Part shown: in pieces, positions 1 to 12,912 of the stretch
Layout: the number at the start of each line of letters is the position of its first letter
Numbering within the stretch: position 1 is the first letter of the stretch
From: Pterobdella sp. o SKG-2022
Taxonomy: Eukaryota > Annelida > Clitellata > Hirudinida > Piscicolidae
NCBI GenBank assembly: GCA_964035795.1
Contig: OZ038320.1
Span: 1,594,053-1,658,052 of the forward strand
Length of the DNA: 64,000 bases
Direction of reading: 5' to 3'
The notes under the pieces: model-generated
What the model was told of the DNA's origin: nothing
Databases searched by the model: none
The model's input: the letters and a program-made list of their open reading frames with translations, nothing else
Position numbers and translations under genes: made by a program

Positions 1-1275
1 AGATCAGGCATAAAATATTATGTTTTTCACATTAGGATGAAATGAATTCATTCAAAATTAAAATTATTTTTCAAAAGTATTTTAAAATTTTTTTTTTTTG
101 AAATATGAAACTAGAAGAACATTCTAGATATCCCTCCGAAACTTTAAGCTAATTTGCTTGGAAAAAGTATAATTTCTCAACAAACCTCTTAATATGAAAA
201 CTCAACAGTTTATGTGAGCTTATAAGAGAGAAGTAAAAAAATTTACTTAGAAATTGTTTATTGTATCTCTTAACTGATGAGAAATGAACTCAAAATGTTA
301 CAGCGCACAATATTGTTAGGAAGAAAAGAAAAAGATTAAAAAAATGAGTTTGAAGAAAAAATAAAACAGTCAAAATATAAAAAATTAATTGGTAAAAATA
401 TAAAATAGTTGAAAAATAACTAAAAATCATTGAAAAATAAAGTTGCAAGGGTTATGAATATGGGACAGAAGTTCCGAGTTGCCAAAAAATAATTTGAAAT
501 GTTGAGACTGGCTTTTGTGGAGAAAGGGAAAAAACTTTGTTGTTTGGAAAATGATACTGGAAAAAAATCCTTTATGATGCAAATTTATGCATGATAGATG
601 ATATAATATTGAAGTTCTGAATATACTGAAAATATAAATTACATAAAAAGAATTGTATGAAAAACGAAAAATTGGAGATTTTTTAAAAAAATTGAAAAAC
701 TCTCATTGAAAACCAAAGGTTGAGTGTGAAAAACTGCATGAAAAAAGTATTTCTAGCGAACTTTCTTTAAACCACCAAAAAAACTTTTAAAATAATTTAT
801 TAAAAACATTGATTGCTTTTACGAAAACTTGATACATCTGGTAATTCAATCAAAAAAAAACTAAAGCTAATAGTTTGATCCCCTCTCATTGGAGAATTTA
901 AGAACAAAAATTTAAATAAAGTTAAGCTCCATCTTATTGAAAATAGAAAAAATTCAAAAGTTAACTATCATGTTGTTGAAATCCTCTCAACCATCAAACC
1001 ACACAACAACTAGTTAAACAACATGAAAACAAAAAGCTCAAGTCAAAAGTTGACTTCATAGTATTGAACCACTCCTAAACTTAAACCACACACACAACAA
1101 CCATCAATTCTCACACCCCAACATCCATCAACCCTCATATCCAAGAACCATCAATCCATACACACAACAACCATCAAACCCTTCACACAACAACAGCCAC
1201 TGGGAACCTTACATCAACAAAACATCAGACCCACACAACAACGCATCAACCCCACACACACCCATAAAATCTCAG
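1..1275. other. intron of the kinase gene, ending in a C/A-rich tract
   Basis: No exon could be recognised here. The ATP-binding lobe of the kinase (glycine loop and catalytic lysine) must lie upstream of the window, so this stretch is read as intron. The last ~195 bases (about 1081-1275) differ in composition: C/A-rich with many CCATCAA and CACAACA motifs, ending at the CAG acceptor at 1273-1275. The same kind of tract precedes several other exons here. Confidence 0.6.
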
Positions 1276-4200
1276 GCTACCACCCTCTACTGTTTGGTAA
1301 CGGAGTACGTGACAGGCGGTGATCTGCTAGAGTATGTGAAGGGGAAAGAGGAGCAAAAGCTGGATGAGGATGAAAGCAGAGTCTTCTTGAGGCAGCTGGT
1401 GTCGGCTCTTGTGTATCTTCATAGTAGAAATATCGTTCATCGGTTTGTTGGGTTTTTTGTTTTTCTAATGTTTATTTCATTTATTTATATAGTGTTTTTT
1501 ATTCAATTTTTACTGTTTGTTTCTTTAATGCTTTTCTTTTTATTTTAATATAACATGGATATTAGCTACAGGTTTAGCTTTGAAGTTTTTTTTTGTGAAA
1601 AGCTGTTGGTATAAATTTATCTCAAAAAAAATTTTAAATCAAATCAAAATTTTAAATTCTTATTTCTAAAAAGCTTCACCTTGAATTAGTAGTGTTGAAG
1701 ATAGAATGTTGACGTTCAAGGTAGAATGCTTTTTTATTTGATCCCGAGTTGCCATTAAAAAATTTTCCTTTTTCAGTTAGTTGGTCATGGTATCGGTCTG
1801 ATGCCAAAAATTCTACGCGCAAAGCATTTTTTCTACTTTTTTTTTTGAATATGTTTTTTGGTGAGATTTCGCGATGGTGTTCATTTGTTTTTATTTCCAT
1901 AATCGAGTTCCATGAGACTTTTAAGAAGAATTATTTTTATAGAAATAAAAAAATGATTATTTATTATATTTTAAAATTAGTTGAATAGTTATTTTATATA
2001 TTTTAAGTTGATTAAAATTTGTGTTTGAGGGAAAAAAAGTTATTTTTTGCAGAAAATGTTTAATTTTAAAAAAATCAGACGTTTTTGAAATTAGATTTTA
2101 AATTGAATTTATTTTTAAACAAGTTGAGTTTGAAATTTGATTTTCTTTTTGTTGGAATTACTTTTTAAACTTTTAATTTTGTTTTCATCTTTCTAAAGAA
2201 CTTTTCTTCTTGGTTTTCACACTTAGATGAAGAACTTCAAAAAATAAACTAGAAAATTGATGGCCAAAAAAATGATATTTTTTTGTATAAAAATTTTCTC
2301 AAAAAACCCAAAACATATGTACACAAGCAAAACGGCAAAAAAAATCTTCTAACTTATAATTGGATTGCAGAAACTTTGAATATTATTTTGAAAATTTTTT
2401 AAAAATCTGGTCAATTTCAAAAATATGTGGAAATTAACGATGTAGAAATATTATAAGTAGTTTCATTAAAAACTTAGATATAAAAATTTAATAACAATAT
2501 CATTGTTATCAACTCATTATCAGAATTTTTATAACGGAAAAGATCAAAATCAAAATCATCAAAAAGAACTGCATAAAAAATATTCTATAAATAGATCTAT
2601 AACAAAGTAATAAAATTAATTATCAAATAATACTATATTGTATAATAATAACAGAATAAAAAGTGGACGCAAAAATGAAAGAGGTGACAGCGAATAAGGG
2701 ATAAAAATACAAAATACATGTAAAATTCACAAAAAAAGTTAATAATGAGCATAGTCATAATAATAATAATAATCATGCTGATAAAAATAAAAATAAAAGC
2801 AGTAATAATCATAAGAAAAATAAAAAAAATGAAGCTATTTTGTGGGATGGTCTAATTAAACAATAATTTACCTGGGCAGTCAACCATTGCCAAAAAAATG
2901 GCTTTAAAATTTTTAAAATAATTTAATTATTTTATTGAATAAAAAAATTATTGTAATTTTATTTAATTATTATTTTTATAATTAGAAAACTTAAAAGATT
3001 TTGGTTTATAAAAAATTTCTCAGTTTCGAACAGTTTCAAATGAAACAAAAAAAATATTTTCATCGTTAAAAATCTCGTAGAGAATTTCACTTTTAATCAA
3101 ATAGGGAAAAAAATCTGAGATAAAAAATTCTTAAGCTTGTCATCAAACCCCTTTTAAGAGATCATCCAACTGACCCGTTATCAAGTAAGGTTCATTTATT
3201 GAAACAGCCATTGATAAGCTAAACAAAAAAAATTATAAAACACTTGTTACGTTGTTAAAAAAAAAGTTTTTCAACAAAAACATTTAGTTTTTGAGATTAT
3301 TCTCAAGTTTTCGGCTTGAGAAAGTTGATAGCTAATCAGCTAGGTATGAGCTACAAAATTGATCTTTTGATTTTTGAAATTCAACATTCTAAACGTGAAT
3401 ATTCATAAATATTTTAATGAATAAATTTATATAAAATTTATTTTTTTATTATTATTTTTTAATACGTGCACTTTTAAGCAATGGCGGAAAGTTCGTTTAT
3501 ATCCTGAATAAAATATATTTTCACCTTTATATCAAACCTTATATTTCTATTATGATAGCTGCAAAAAAATTGAGAATTATTTTTTACACGTAATTTTATT
3601 TGATTTATGATAATTACCATTATTATATGACACATGAAAAGACACATTATTCAACTATGGAAATCTTGAATACAAATATTATGTATATTATACAAAATGT
3701 TGAAAAATGATGGTATGGGAAAACAATTAGTTAATTTTGTATAATGTGAAATATTATTACAAAACAACTAACTATAAAATACAAAAAAATAGAAAATATA
3801 ATTATAAAATACAAAACTTTAAAATAAATAATTATAATATTTAAAAAATTTCTAAAAATTATGAAAAAAAATAATTATATAGAGCAAAATTATGCAAACC
3901 ATAATTATATGAACTATAATTATATGTTACGGAGTAATGAAAAGACAAGCTCGATAAAATTGACAGAAACATAATGCTCTAGTCCTACTATATATATCTC
4001 TCAATGTTTCGTGCTGTAATGCATTGTAGTAAAACACCTTTATGTAACTAAATGATGGGGATTTCAAGGAACTAAATGGTAGTGATTTTGAGAAGGTGAA
4101 TGGAGAGAGGTGTTGAATGGAGTTAATATATAGCGCTATAAACTGTATCTTTGCTTAAAAATTCTCTTTGCTGACGCCAAATTATATGTATTTAAATGAA

Positions 4201-7200
4201 AATATATTTTTCGGCGAATTTAAAAAACTTTTAATTTCCACAACACACCTATTACAATTATATAACGCTTCATAAAATGCCAGCCTTTTTCAAGGAAACC
4301 GTATTGTCTGAGTAGTTTTAATCAGGTATGTATGACCTGTTGAAATTAACAAGATTATGTGATAGATTTAATATGCATTCAAAATACGAAGAATTGTAGT
4401 CCGAATAGAGTTAATGACATTCAATCAAGTGATTAACATACATTGGTTAACCATCAGTTTCGAGGCATTTTCTTGAAGTTTTATAAAATCTTTTTTTTTT
4501 CTTTTTTCCAATTTATTCTCAGCCATCTTCCCTGGTTTCAGTAAGCACAGTTAATGGGAGAAGCATACTAGTTTTTCCATCTTCCCTGGTTTCAGTAAGC
4601 ACAGTTAATGGGAGAAGCATACTAGTTTTTCCATCTTCCCTGGTTTCAGTAAGCACAGTTAATGGGAGAAGCATACTAGTTTTTCCATCTTCCCTGGTTT
4701 CAGTAAGCACAGTTAATGGGAGAAGCATACTAGTTTTTCCATCTTCCCTGGTTTCAGTAAGCACAGTTAATGGGAGAAGCATACTAGTTTTTCCATCTTC
4801 CCTGGTTTCAGTAAGCACAGTTAATGGGAGAAGCATACTAGTTTTTCCATCTTCCCTGGTTTCAGTAAGCACAGTTAATGGGAGAAGCATACTAGTTTTT
4901 CCATCTTCCCTGGTTTCAGTAAGCACAGTTAATGGGAGAAGCATACTAGTTTTTCCATCTTCCCTGGTTTCAGTAAGCACAGTTAATGGGAGAAGCATAC
5001 TAGTTTTTCCATCTTCCCTGGTTTCAGTAAGCACAGTTAATGGGAGAAGCATACTAGTTTTTCCATCTTCCCTGGTTTCAGTAAGCACAGTTAATGGGAG
5101 AAGCATACTAGTTTTTCCATCTTCCCTGGTTTCAGTAAGCACAGTTAATGGGAGAAGCATACTAGTTTTTCCATCTTCAACTTGTTTTATTTTAAGACTA
5201 TTTTGTTTATCTACTAAGTTCATTTCTACCATTCTATTTTTTATTCTTTTTTATTTACCTATTATATATTCACACAATTCACAAATATTCCTTCATTTTT
5301 GCTTTCTCTTCATTCTACCTTTCTTTCTACCCATACTTCTTTCCTGGCTTTTCTTTTTCACAACAATCTGCACACTTAATTAAACACAAAGCTATTGATG
5401 GCTCAAAAGAAACGGAACGAAATTTTCAAATGGATTTTGATTTAAAATAGATTCTTTTTTTCAAAGAGTATTTGAATTCTTCCATGAGGGAGATTAAAGA
5501 GTTCCGATTGGTTTCAGGGATTTGAAGATGGAAAACATACTTTTGGATGATTCTAAGAAGAATCTCAAGCTGATAGGTAAGAATAATTTTTTTTATATTT
5601 ATTAAAAACTTTGATTGAAATAATTTTTCAAAATCAACTGGTCTGTGAAACAAACAATTGTTTAAAAATGCATTTAATTCCTTATAAAAATTCTTTTATT
5701 GTGCCTCACATCACAAACACATTTATCAAACTGAAGTAACTATAAACAAGTTTTCAAACTCAGTATTTCTACAAACCCCAACAGACTTTGGCCTGAGCAA
5801 CACCTACAAGAAGAACCTTCCCTTAAGGACCCACTGTGGTTCCCCGGAGTATGCTGCTCCTGAACTCTTCCAAGCAGGCAGAACTTATGGGCCAGAAGTC
5901 GACATTTGGAGTGTGTAAGTGGGTGGAAGTACAACCTTAACCTAGTTATAATTTCAGCAATGTTTTTTCTTACTTGTATAAAATTGCTAAACACACAATA
6001 TTTTTATTTAAAATACAAACCTTTCAATTAACAGTATGACATTTTTATCATCTAGCAATTTTTCATTTGTTATTTTGATTTTTAAAACAATTTTTTACAT
6101 TTGTGTTTAAATCTACTGAAAGTTTCCCAACACACCAAAATCAACTCTAACTTCCCCCATCAGAGGTATAATAGCCTATGCTATGGTGACTGGAAGACTT
6201 CCCTTTAGCATCCGTTTCAATGAAGAATACTACAGACAAAAGATGATGAAACAGATACAACGGGGTCTTTCCTCTTCACACAAACAAGAAATGGAGCTTC
6301 TCACACCTAGTATGTATCGTGATTCACTTTTTCTAATGTTATATAAAAAGGTAAAAATATAAAGCAAACTTTGTTTGTGAATTGCAATTAAAAAAAATTT
6401 AACAGCAATATAAAATTGAAATTATGTTATAAAAAAATAATAAATAAATTATTTTGAGGAAAAAAATGAAATATTTCAACTTCGAAATAAAAAAATTATA
6501 ATATTCCCTGGCAACACCTCAGTCCCTATCATGCCACACCAAAGCACGAATTACTATCGTTTCAATATGCTCTCATTCCTCTATTCTGCTTCCGACGTCG
6601 CTTATCTCAAAGCTTCTAGAACATTCTGCTCAACATAAATAAATGCGTAGACAAATACTTGCAAGATCGCAAACAATGCTGCGCCATAAAACACATCAAA
6701 CACTCTTATCCAATATTCTTTGTCATATGCAGAGTAATATTGAGAAGCGTATTTTGTATTTTATATGTTCTTTAACTCATTTGCCGCTCAATTAACTCAG
6801 TGGTAGAGTAATCTGGTCGTTTGTTGAGGGGTTTTTGTTGGGTTGGCGTTTGTTTTATTGAGCATTGTTATTCTCTTTTATTTGCTTTTTATTTTTGTTG
6901 ATAAAATATTCGAACAAATTGAAAACTATGGAATTAAAATTACATCAAATGAAAATGTGATAACAAATTCAAAAGAATTTGAACTAGTTGACGAAGCAAT
7001 CTCAAATAAATCTCAATATAAATCTCTATAAAAAAAACATCTAAGACGCAACAAAAACCTTCAATATAACAACCATTTATTTTGAAAAATAAAATTGAAA
7101 ATAAGACATAAGATGAAACACAGCAATGTTAAAATCCTTATTGGCAGATTGCAGAAACTTGCTCCATCAGCTGATTGAACCCCGATCAGAACTGAGGATT

Positions 7201-10200
7201 CCATTGGCAGAGATTCAAAAGCATCCATGGATCAACGTTAATGGAACTTATCCATTCGTTAACTTCTATTCCTATCCCAGAACCTCCCACCTCAAAAACC
7301 AAGTGGGTATTTCGTTGTTTTTAATGGTTTAATTTTGGTTCTAATTAGTTTTAAAACAGTGTTTGATTATTATTAAAAATGGTTATATTTTTGAAAGTAC
7401 TTGAATTAATTTTTATATTTCATTTCAGTAAATTCATAATAAAAAGATTTCAATAACTTATTAAAAAATGCTTGTGCATTGAATTTTTTTGCTCAAATTC
7501 TTCGATAAACTTTTTGATAAAACATTTTAAAAACTTTATATAAAAAATTAAATTTAATGAAAAACTTTTGAATCACGACATACAAAAGCAAATGACGATA
7601 AAAAAAACTGCGGTGACAATGAAAAAATCCTAATTGCATTACATGGTACATGGCCGAGCAAAAAGCATCTTGGTGATATACAGAATGAGAACCTAATCGT
7701 AAAATGCATAATAAAAATAATCAAAATGGATAAAAAAAATAAATAATGAAAAAATGATCAAAATGAATTATAAAAATAAAAAGAATAAAAATATTTAATG
7801 AAGATAGAAGAATAAAAAGTTATAAATTGCTTTCAATATAATTTATGTTTGGATAAAAAAGCTCTTTTCCATAGGGATTGTGTTTTCGTCACAGATTTTG
7901 ATTTAATAATTAAAAAGTGAATATTATTTTAAACTCATTTTTTTTTAAATTTCATTATTATAATTGAATCCATCATGGCCACTTTGAGGTTTTAAGAATT
8001 TTAACAATTTTTTGAATAAAATCTCTGCTAGTTCAACCACTTCCACCCATCCTCTGCTTACACTCTCACCACCACCTTATTTCCCCCCTTTTTTTATCAC
8101 CATCATCACTTCTACTGCTTCTCTCCCAAAATCACCACCTCTCTCTCTTTTCTATCGCCATCACCATCTCCACTACACTATAACCACTACCCCCACCTTT
8201 GCTACATGGGCCAGCAGCCACCCTGGCCTCCAGCCTCATCGAATCATTTTCGCCTTTGAGTCCCTTTCTGTTGTTTTGTATTCTTGAAGATACTATGAAA
8301 ACCGGGCCTTGTTTTTTGTGTTTTGAATGTTTTTTTGTTTCAAGAGACATCTTGTGTGAGGTTATTTATGATATTTTTTGGTTTATTTGCGAAAATTCTT
8401 TTTAAAATTTTGTGTTAATTTTTTGGAAATTTTTTACATTCAAAATTCCCATTGTTAATTTTTCCATTTCACAGAATAAAACGGAATTCCAAATCATAAT
8501 TTGTACTTTTTTATGGACCATTTGTCTTTGATAAACATTCAGTTCTGCCGAGATTTACAATTTGAATTCTAACCACCATGAAATATCACTTTTTTTTATA
8601 TTTATTACATAAATAAAAATATAATACACAATTTCAACAACTCTAATTGAAAAATTTTTAGCTTCTTTTACGCATCGTTTAAAAGGCGCTCAAAACAAAA
8701 AAGATGAAAAAATGTCACAAAACATATAATAATTTTAAACTTGTTTAACACCATTAAAAAACATAAGAATAAAAAGTAAATTAGTCTCTTCGGTTGCCCA
8801 AAGAAAACTTTTGGTTGCGAAATCATTAGGTTTCATAAGACCCTTTCTAATACATTTTGCCAAACAAATATTTTCAAATAAAAAACTAATAAATTTAATT
8901 AATTTTTATTCAAAGTGTTTTGTCAGAAGCTTAGTATTGAAGCCGAATACAACACTGAAAGACAATTAGAGCCTCCTCATAAACTCAGTAAAACCCCTCA
9001 TTAAAACAGGTAATATCCGAACTATCCTTCCTGCTGGAAATTAAGAAGAGATTGCTGACAGAAATGGCGAGTGATAGCAAATCTGATGAAGTCTCTGCCA
9101 TGTACAACATGATGATGAACAGAAAAATGGTGGAGTTTGGTAGGAAAGTTATTAAATAATTTTGTATGATTTTGACATTAATTAGCCTATAATATACTAA
9201 AACAAAATAATGTCTTCTAAAAAAACTTTTATGTTACTAATATGACTTAATAGTTTTTATTAATAGGAACTTATAACAGAAATATATTTTTACAGGGTTC
9301 TTCAACATAGATTATACGAGAAAAACTTGTCAAATCAAAGATAAGACGACCCCCGTTTCTAGCAGGACCAGCTCAGCTCAGCCCAAGCCCCAAGTTTTGA
9401 AAAACACTAGTTGGAACTTTATCATAACTTATTTTAATTAAAAAACTTATTTATGGGGGATTCTCAAAAAAATAAAAATGTTTTCAATGTCAAGTCGTTT
9501 TTGAGTAATATAGGCTTTTCTTTGATCTCAAGCTTCTTTTCATGGCGGATATTAGATCAATGTTTCAAGGATTCTATGAAATAATATTGACCCAATTACT
9601 TAAAATATATTCAAAAAATAATTTATTCATTATTTTTCAAAATCTCAATATAAAATAGCGAACTACTAAAACCCAACAAACAAGACACCACCACAAATCC
9701 ACAGCAAAAACTCTCTCAGCGAGCAAATCAACGACTCGACGCCCCCCAAAAAACTTCCAAAACAACCTGCCCAACAAATCTCCAAGCTCACCTGATCTGC
9801 CTCAAAACAAAAACGACAACAAAGCCTCCACAGAACTCATTTTCACCTCAGAACCCTACCCACAAAGAGTTTTCCACAAGGCTAAACCCGCACCCTCAGT
9901 CAAGCTTCATATGACCTTAGATTTGTCTGTTGTGAACTACAGTTCAAACGTCCCAATCTTCCCAACGAACAATCAATGGTCTCAAACGGGGTCTTCATTC
10001 GGAGTAGCTGCCAGCAGTGGTGTGGTCAGTGTAAATAATTTTGTAACTGTTAAAAACGGGGTGTAATACATAATGAGTTTTGAGCTATTATAGAATGAGT
10101 ATAATGTATAATGGAGTTTTAACTGTTAAAGATGAAGTATCAAGTGCTCTGAAGTTTATTTATAGGAAGAAAAAGCTTTTTGTAGACTCTAATTATATTA

Positions 10201-12912
10201 TCGAGTGTTGAACCAGATAGCTTAAAAGCAGTTTCGGGAATAATTATAATTTTAACGGTAGAATTTGGTTAAATTTTTGTGCCTTTTTAATATAAAAATG
10301 TGGTTTTATGATCGCAAGCATAAAGCACCAAGCTTTATTGTTTTCAATTAAGACATGTTTCTGCTGATATGAAAGAATTATTGGGATTTTAGATGCAACA
10401 AATTCTTTGATTCTATAAATCCAATCTTACATTTTTTTTCATATTTTAAAATAGGCTTAGCTACAATTCGATATAGGTCCATTATGACTTTTTTCATTGA
10501 AAAGGAACATATATTTGAGATAATGTCATGAATGAAATATATTTCAAAGCGAGAATGTAGTCTAATTTTTTTATTAGTTTTAAATTAGAAATATATTCAT
10601 ATTAGTAGGAATTATATTTTAAATAAAGTCATAGATTGACTGAAATACAACACAAAACATTAAATTCCACGATTAAATAAAATCAATGCTAATATTTTTC
10701 AAGCCCCCAAGAATGTCTCCAGTGAAAGGAACAAAACAGAAAAAAAAAGTAAAAGAAGAAAAACTTAACACCTTCTCAGAGAAATTCCGCAAAGGTTTTA
10801 TAAAAAGATGGAGGTACCTGGAGTCGACATCGGAGACACAATTGTGCAACGTAAAAGAAGACAATCTCGAGGACTCTAACGATGGTTTGAAACGTAAACT
10901 TTCCTGTTACCTGCCAAAACGACCTTCAAGTCTTTCAATTTCCTCCCGCTGGAGACCCATCTATCCGAGAGTTGTGGCTCCAAAAGCCTCGCCAGATATT
11001 TCTTTCATCGAAGACTTTTCTCCATGTGACAGTGGCCTTAGCATCGACTTGAACTCCCAACAAAAAATCCCTTTTTTCACAATCCCCATCATTCAAGTGC
11101 AAGATAACTCAGACGAAAACCAAAGCACCCCCCAAGTTACCTCGCCTTTCAATCTTCTCAGTACCAAGGAGGAATCAAATCACTTGAACAAACTGGGTAT
11201 TCCCGAACCAAACTTCTTGAATTTTTCTCAAAATATTTCTTGTGATGACTCTTTTGAAGGTTGAATTTATTTGTTTTTATGATAGAAATAATAATTTTGA
11301 TTCAAATAAATTTTGTTTTAAAGACTTTCACGAAAAAGCTTTCACGGACATAAACAACAATCAAAATATTGAAAAATTTGAAGAAAACAAAAGCGAAGCG
11401 TGTAATAAAAATGCCTCAATTAATGCCGAAGAACTCGTCTCTAAACAACACACCATCAACCTCAACCACACTGGTTGGAGACAGGTCAACTACGTTTTCA
11501 ACAAGCCTTTCAACTCAAACAATTTTAAAAACCACGATTGCTCTCCAATAAAAAACTCCAATCTCACATGCAACACACTTCATTGTGAGAAAACTTGCTT
11601 CCATCTTGACTTTCCAGTTGACTGCCAACGGGTTTTCCAAGACACCATCACACGCAACGCCAAAATGCCTCAACTTTTAAAACCCAAACTCACTTTCCGA
11701 GACCTCTTTTCACGCAAATCCAAAAAACTCAACCAACGCAGCCTTAGTTTTCGAAACAAACCTTCAAACGCCAGCGTGCGTTTAAACCGCCCAGATAAAA
11801 AAATTAATTACAGCATTGAAATGACGAAAAAACAAGCATCTACTAAGCATTCAGAATGCACCGAGAATACATCCAACCAGTTCAATATTGCCACATTGGC
11901 TGGCAGTTCTAACAGTTTTCATAAAAGAACGTCCCTTTCTAAAATCAAAAATAAAATATACCATGAAAACAACATTACACTAACTATCAATAAGAAAAAT
12001 GAAGATCAAATGCATAATAAAAGTTGCAATGAGAATTCGAGCAAAAATAATAACGATAACAATACAAAAAAGGTTGACAATAGTGTTTATAATACAAAAT
12101 CTACTTTTAAAAAAAGCTCGTTGAGCAAAGAAAACTGTTACAACAAAAATGATAGATTGAGGAATAGAGTTGTACAAAGGTTGGCTTTTGATGGGATCGT
12201 GCCGGAAACAGAGTGCCCCACAAGGGAAAGAGCGGTCATTGAAAACTCAAGGTGCTTATACTTGATTAATATTTTTATCTTGAAATACAAGCGTTTTGTG
12301 CATTCATTTTCTTTTATACACTCCCAAATAATATTTTGGTCTTTTGTGATTTCTCTTTATTAGAAAAATGATTTAAAAGATGTGCATTTAAAAGGATATT
12401 TTTAAGTTAAACGGGCAATAAAATTAAATTGGAAGACTATGGTTCTAAAAATAAAACATGCGCAATATAGATTTTTGATTTATAAACTCACGATGTTACA
12501 TCTGGAAAAGTGAATTTAAACTTGAATCTTTTTAGTCTTCTTCTAGACCATTTCTCATATGTATATTAATGGGACGTTTTTAATACAAATCTACAAAACA
12601 AACATAACTAAACCGTCTAAAAACCGTGATCAAAAATTAAATTTTAAACGCTTATCGAACTATATTTAGCAAAAAACTAGACGTATTGTCATTTGAGCTC
12701 TGTAATAATTCATTAAAACTTTATAGTTGCATCGCAGCAAAACACGAGCGGGGATTGACTGCGACATCAGGTATGTCTTTCAAGGAAAATCGTAAATTTG
12801 AATTTGAAAAAACTTTTGGATAATTTTCTTTTAAACCTGTATGCATGTTTAATTTCATAAAAACTATCTTTGCTAATTCAAATGTTTTTTTTTCAGAAAA
12901 TACTTCGACTGA
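1276..12912 (+). CDS. HUNK: HUNK-like Ser/Thr protein kinase, 3' part, 12 exons
   Basis: Phase-consistent exons: 1276-1442, 5518-5576, 5785-5914, 6164-6309, 7148-7302, 9010-9139, 9296-9409, 9705-10030, 10704-11259, 11324-12251, 12738-12770, 12897-12912 (919 residues visible; N-lobe missing). The catalytic lobe shows HRDLKMEN (around residue 57), DFG (76), YAAPE (98-102) and DIWSVG, so the kinase should be active. The fold is AMPK/SNF1-related. QKMMKQI after the GRLPF motif, and a helical stretch behind the kinase domain ending [11 protein letters not shown], resemble HUNK, from knowledge of the family. The rest is a long Ser/Lys/Asn-rich tail I do not recognise. Weak points are the 9409 donor (gttgga), the 9704 acceptor, and the small last exons ending RKYFD-stop. 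An AATAAA lies near 13170. It could be another SNF1-related kinase. Confidence 0.82.
4523..5178. repeat. 54-bp minisatellite, 12 copies, in a kinase intron
   Basis: Twelve head-to-tail copies of a 54-bp unit plus an 8-bp partial copy, identical as far as I can read. It lies in the 4-kb intron between kinase exons 1276-1442 and 5518-5576, and is less A+T-rich than its surroundings. On the + strand each unit reads TACTAG, then a pyrimidine-rich stretch, then TTTCAG, like a branch point, polypyrimidine tract and 3' splice site. The real acceptor at 5517 shares the nine bases TGGTTTCAG with the unit. The minus strand is open throughout (18-residue repeat), as expected because 54 is a multiple of 3. 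Confidence 0.95.
7303..9009 (+). other. kinase intron with C/T-rich tract
   Basis: Intron between two supported exons. About 8034-8230 is C-rich with CCACC and CCATC motifs and is open in several frames, but it has no homology signal and no splice phase is needed there. The remainder is plain A+T-rich sequence. Confidence 0.6.

Noticed and set aside
4519..5232. Minus-strand ORF of 237 residues with a perfect 18-residue repeat
   Set aside because: Openness follows from the 54-bp period being a multiple of three; no similarity and no transcript evidence, and it is antisense inside a well-supported intron.
6784..6822. tRNA-like A box (TTAACTCAGTGGTAGAGTA)
   Set aside because: No B box, T arm or acceptor pairing downstream; at best a half-tRNA fragment.
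8012..8405. Overlapping ORFs on both strands in the C-rich tract
   Set aside because: Low-complexity Ser/Thr/Pro/His composition, inside an intron whose flanking exons already join in phase 0.
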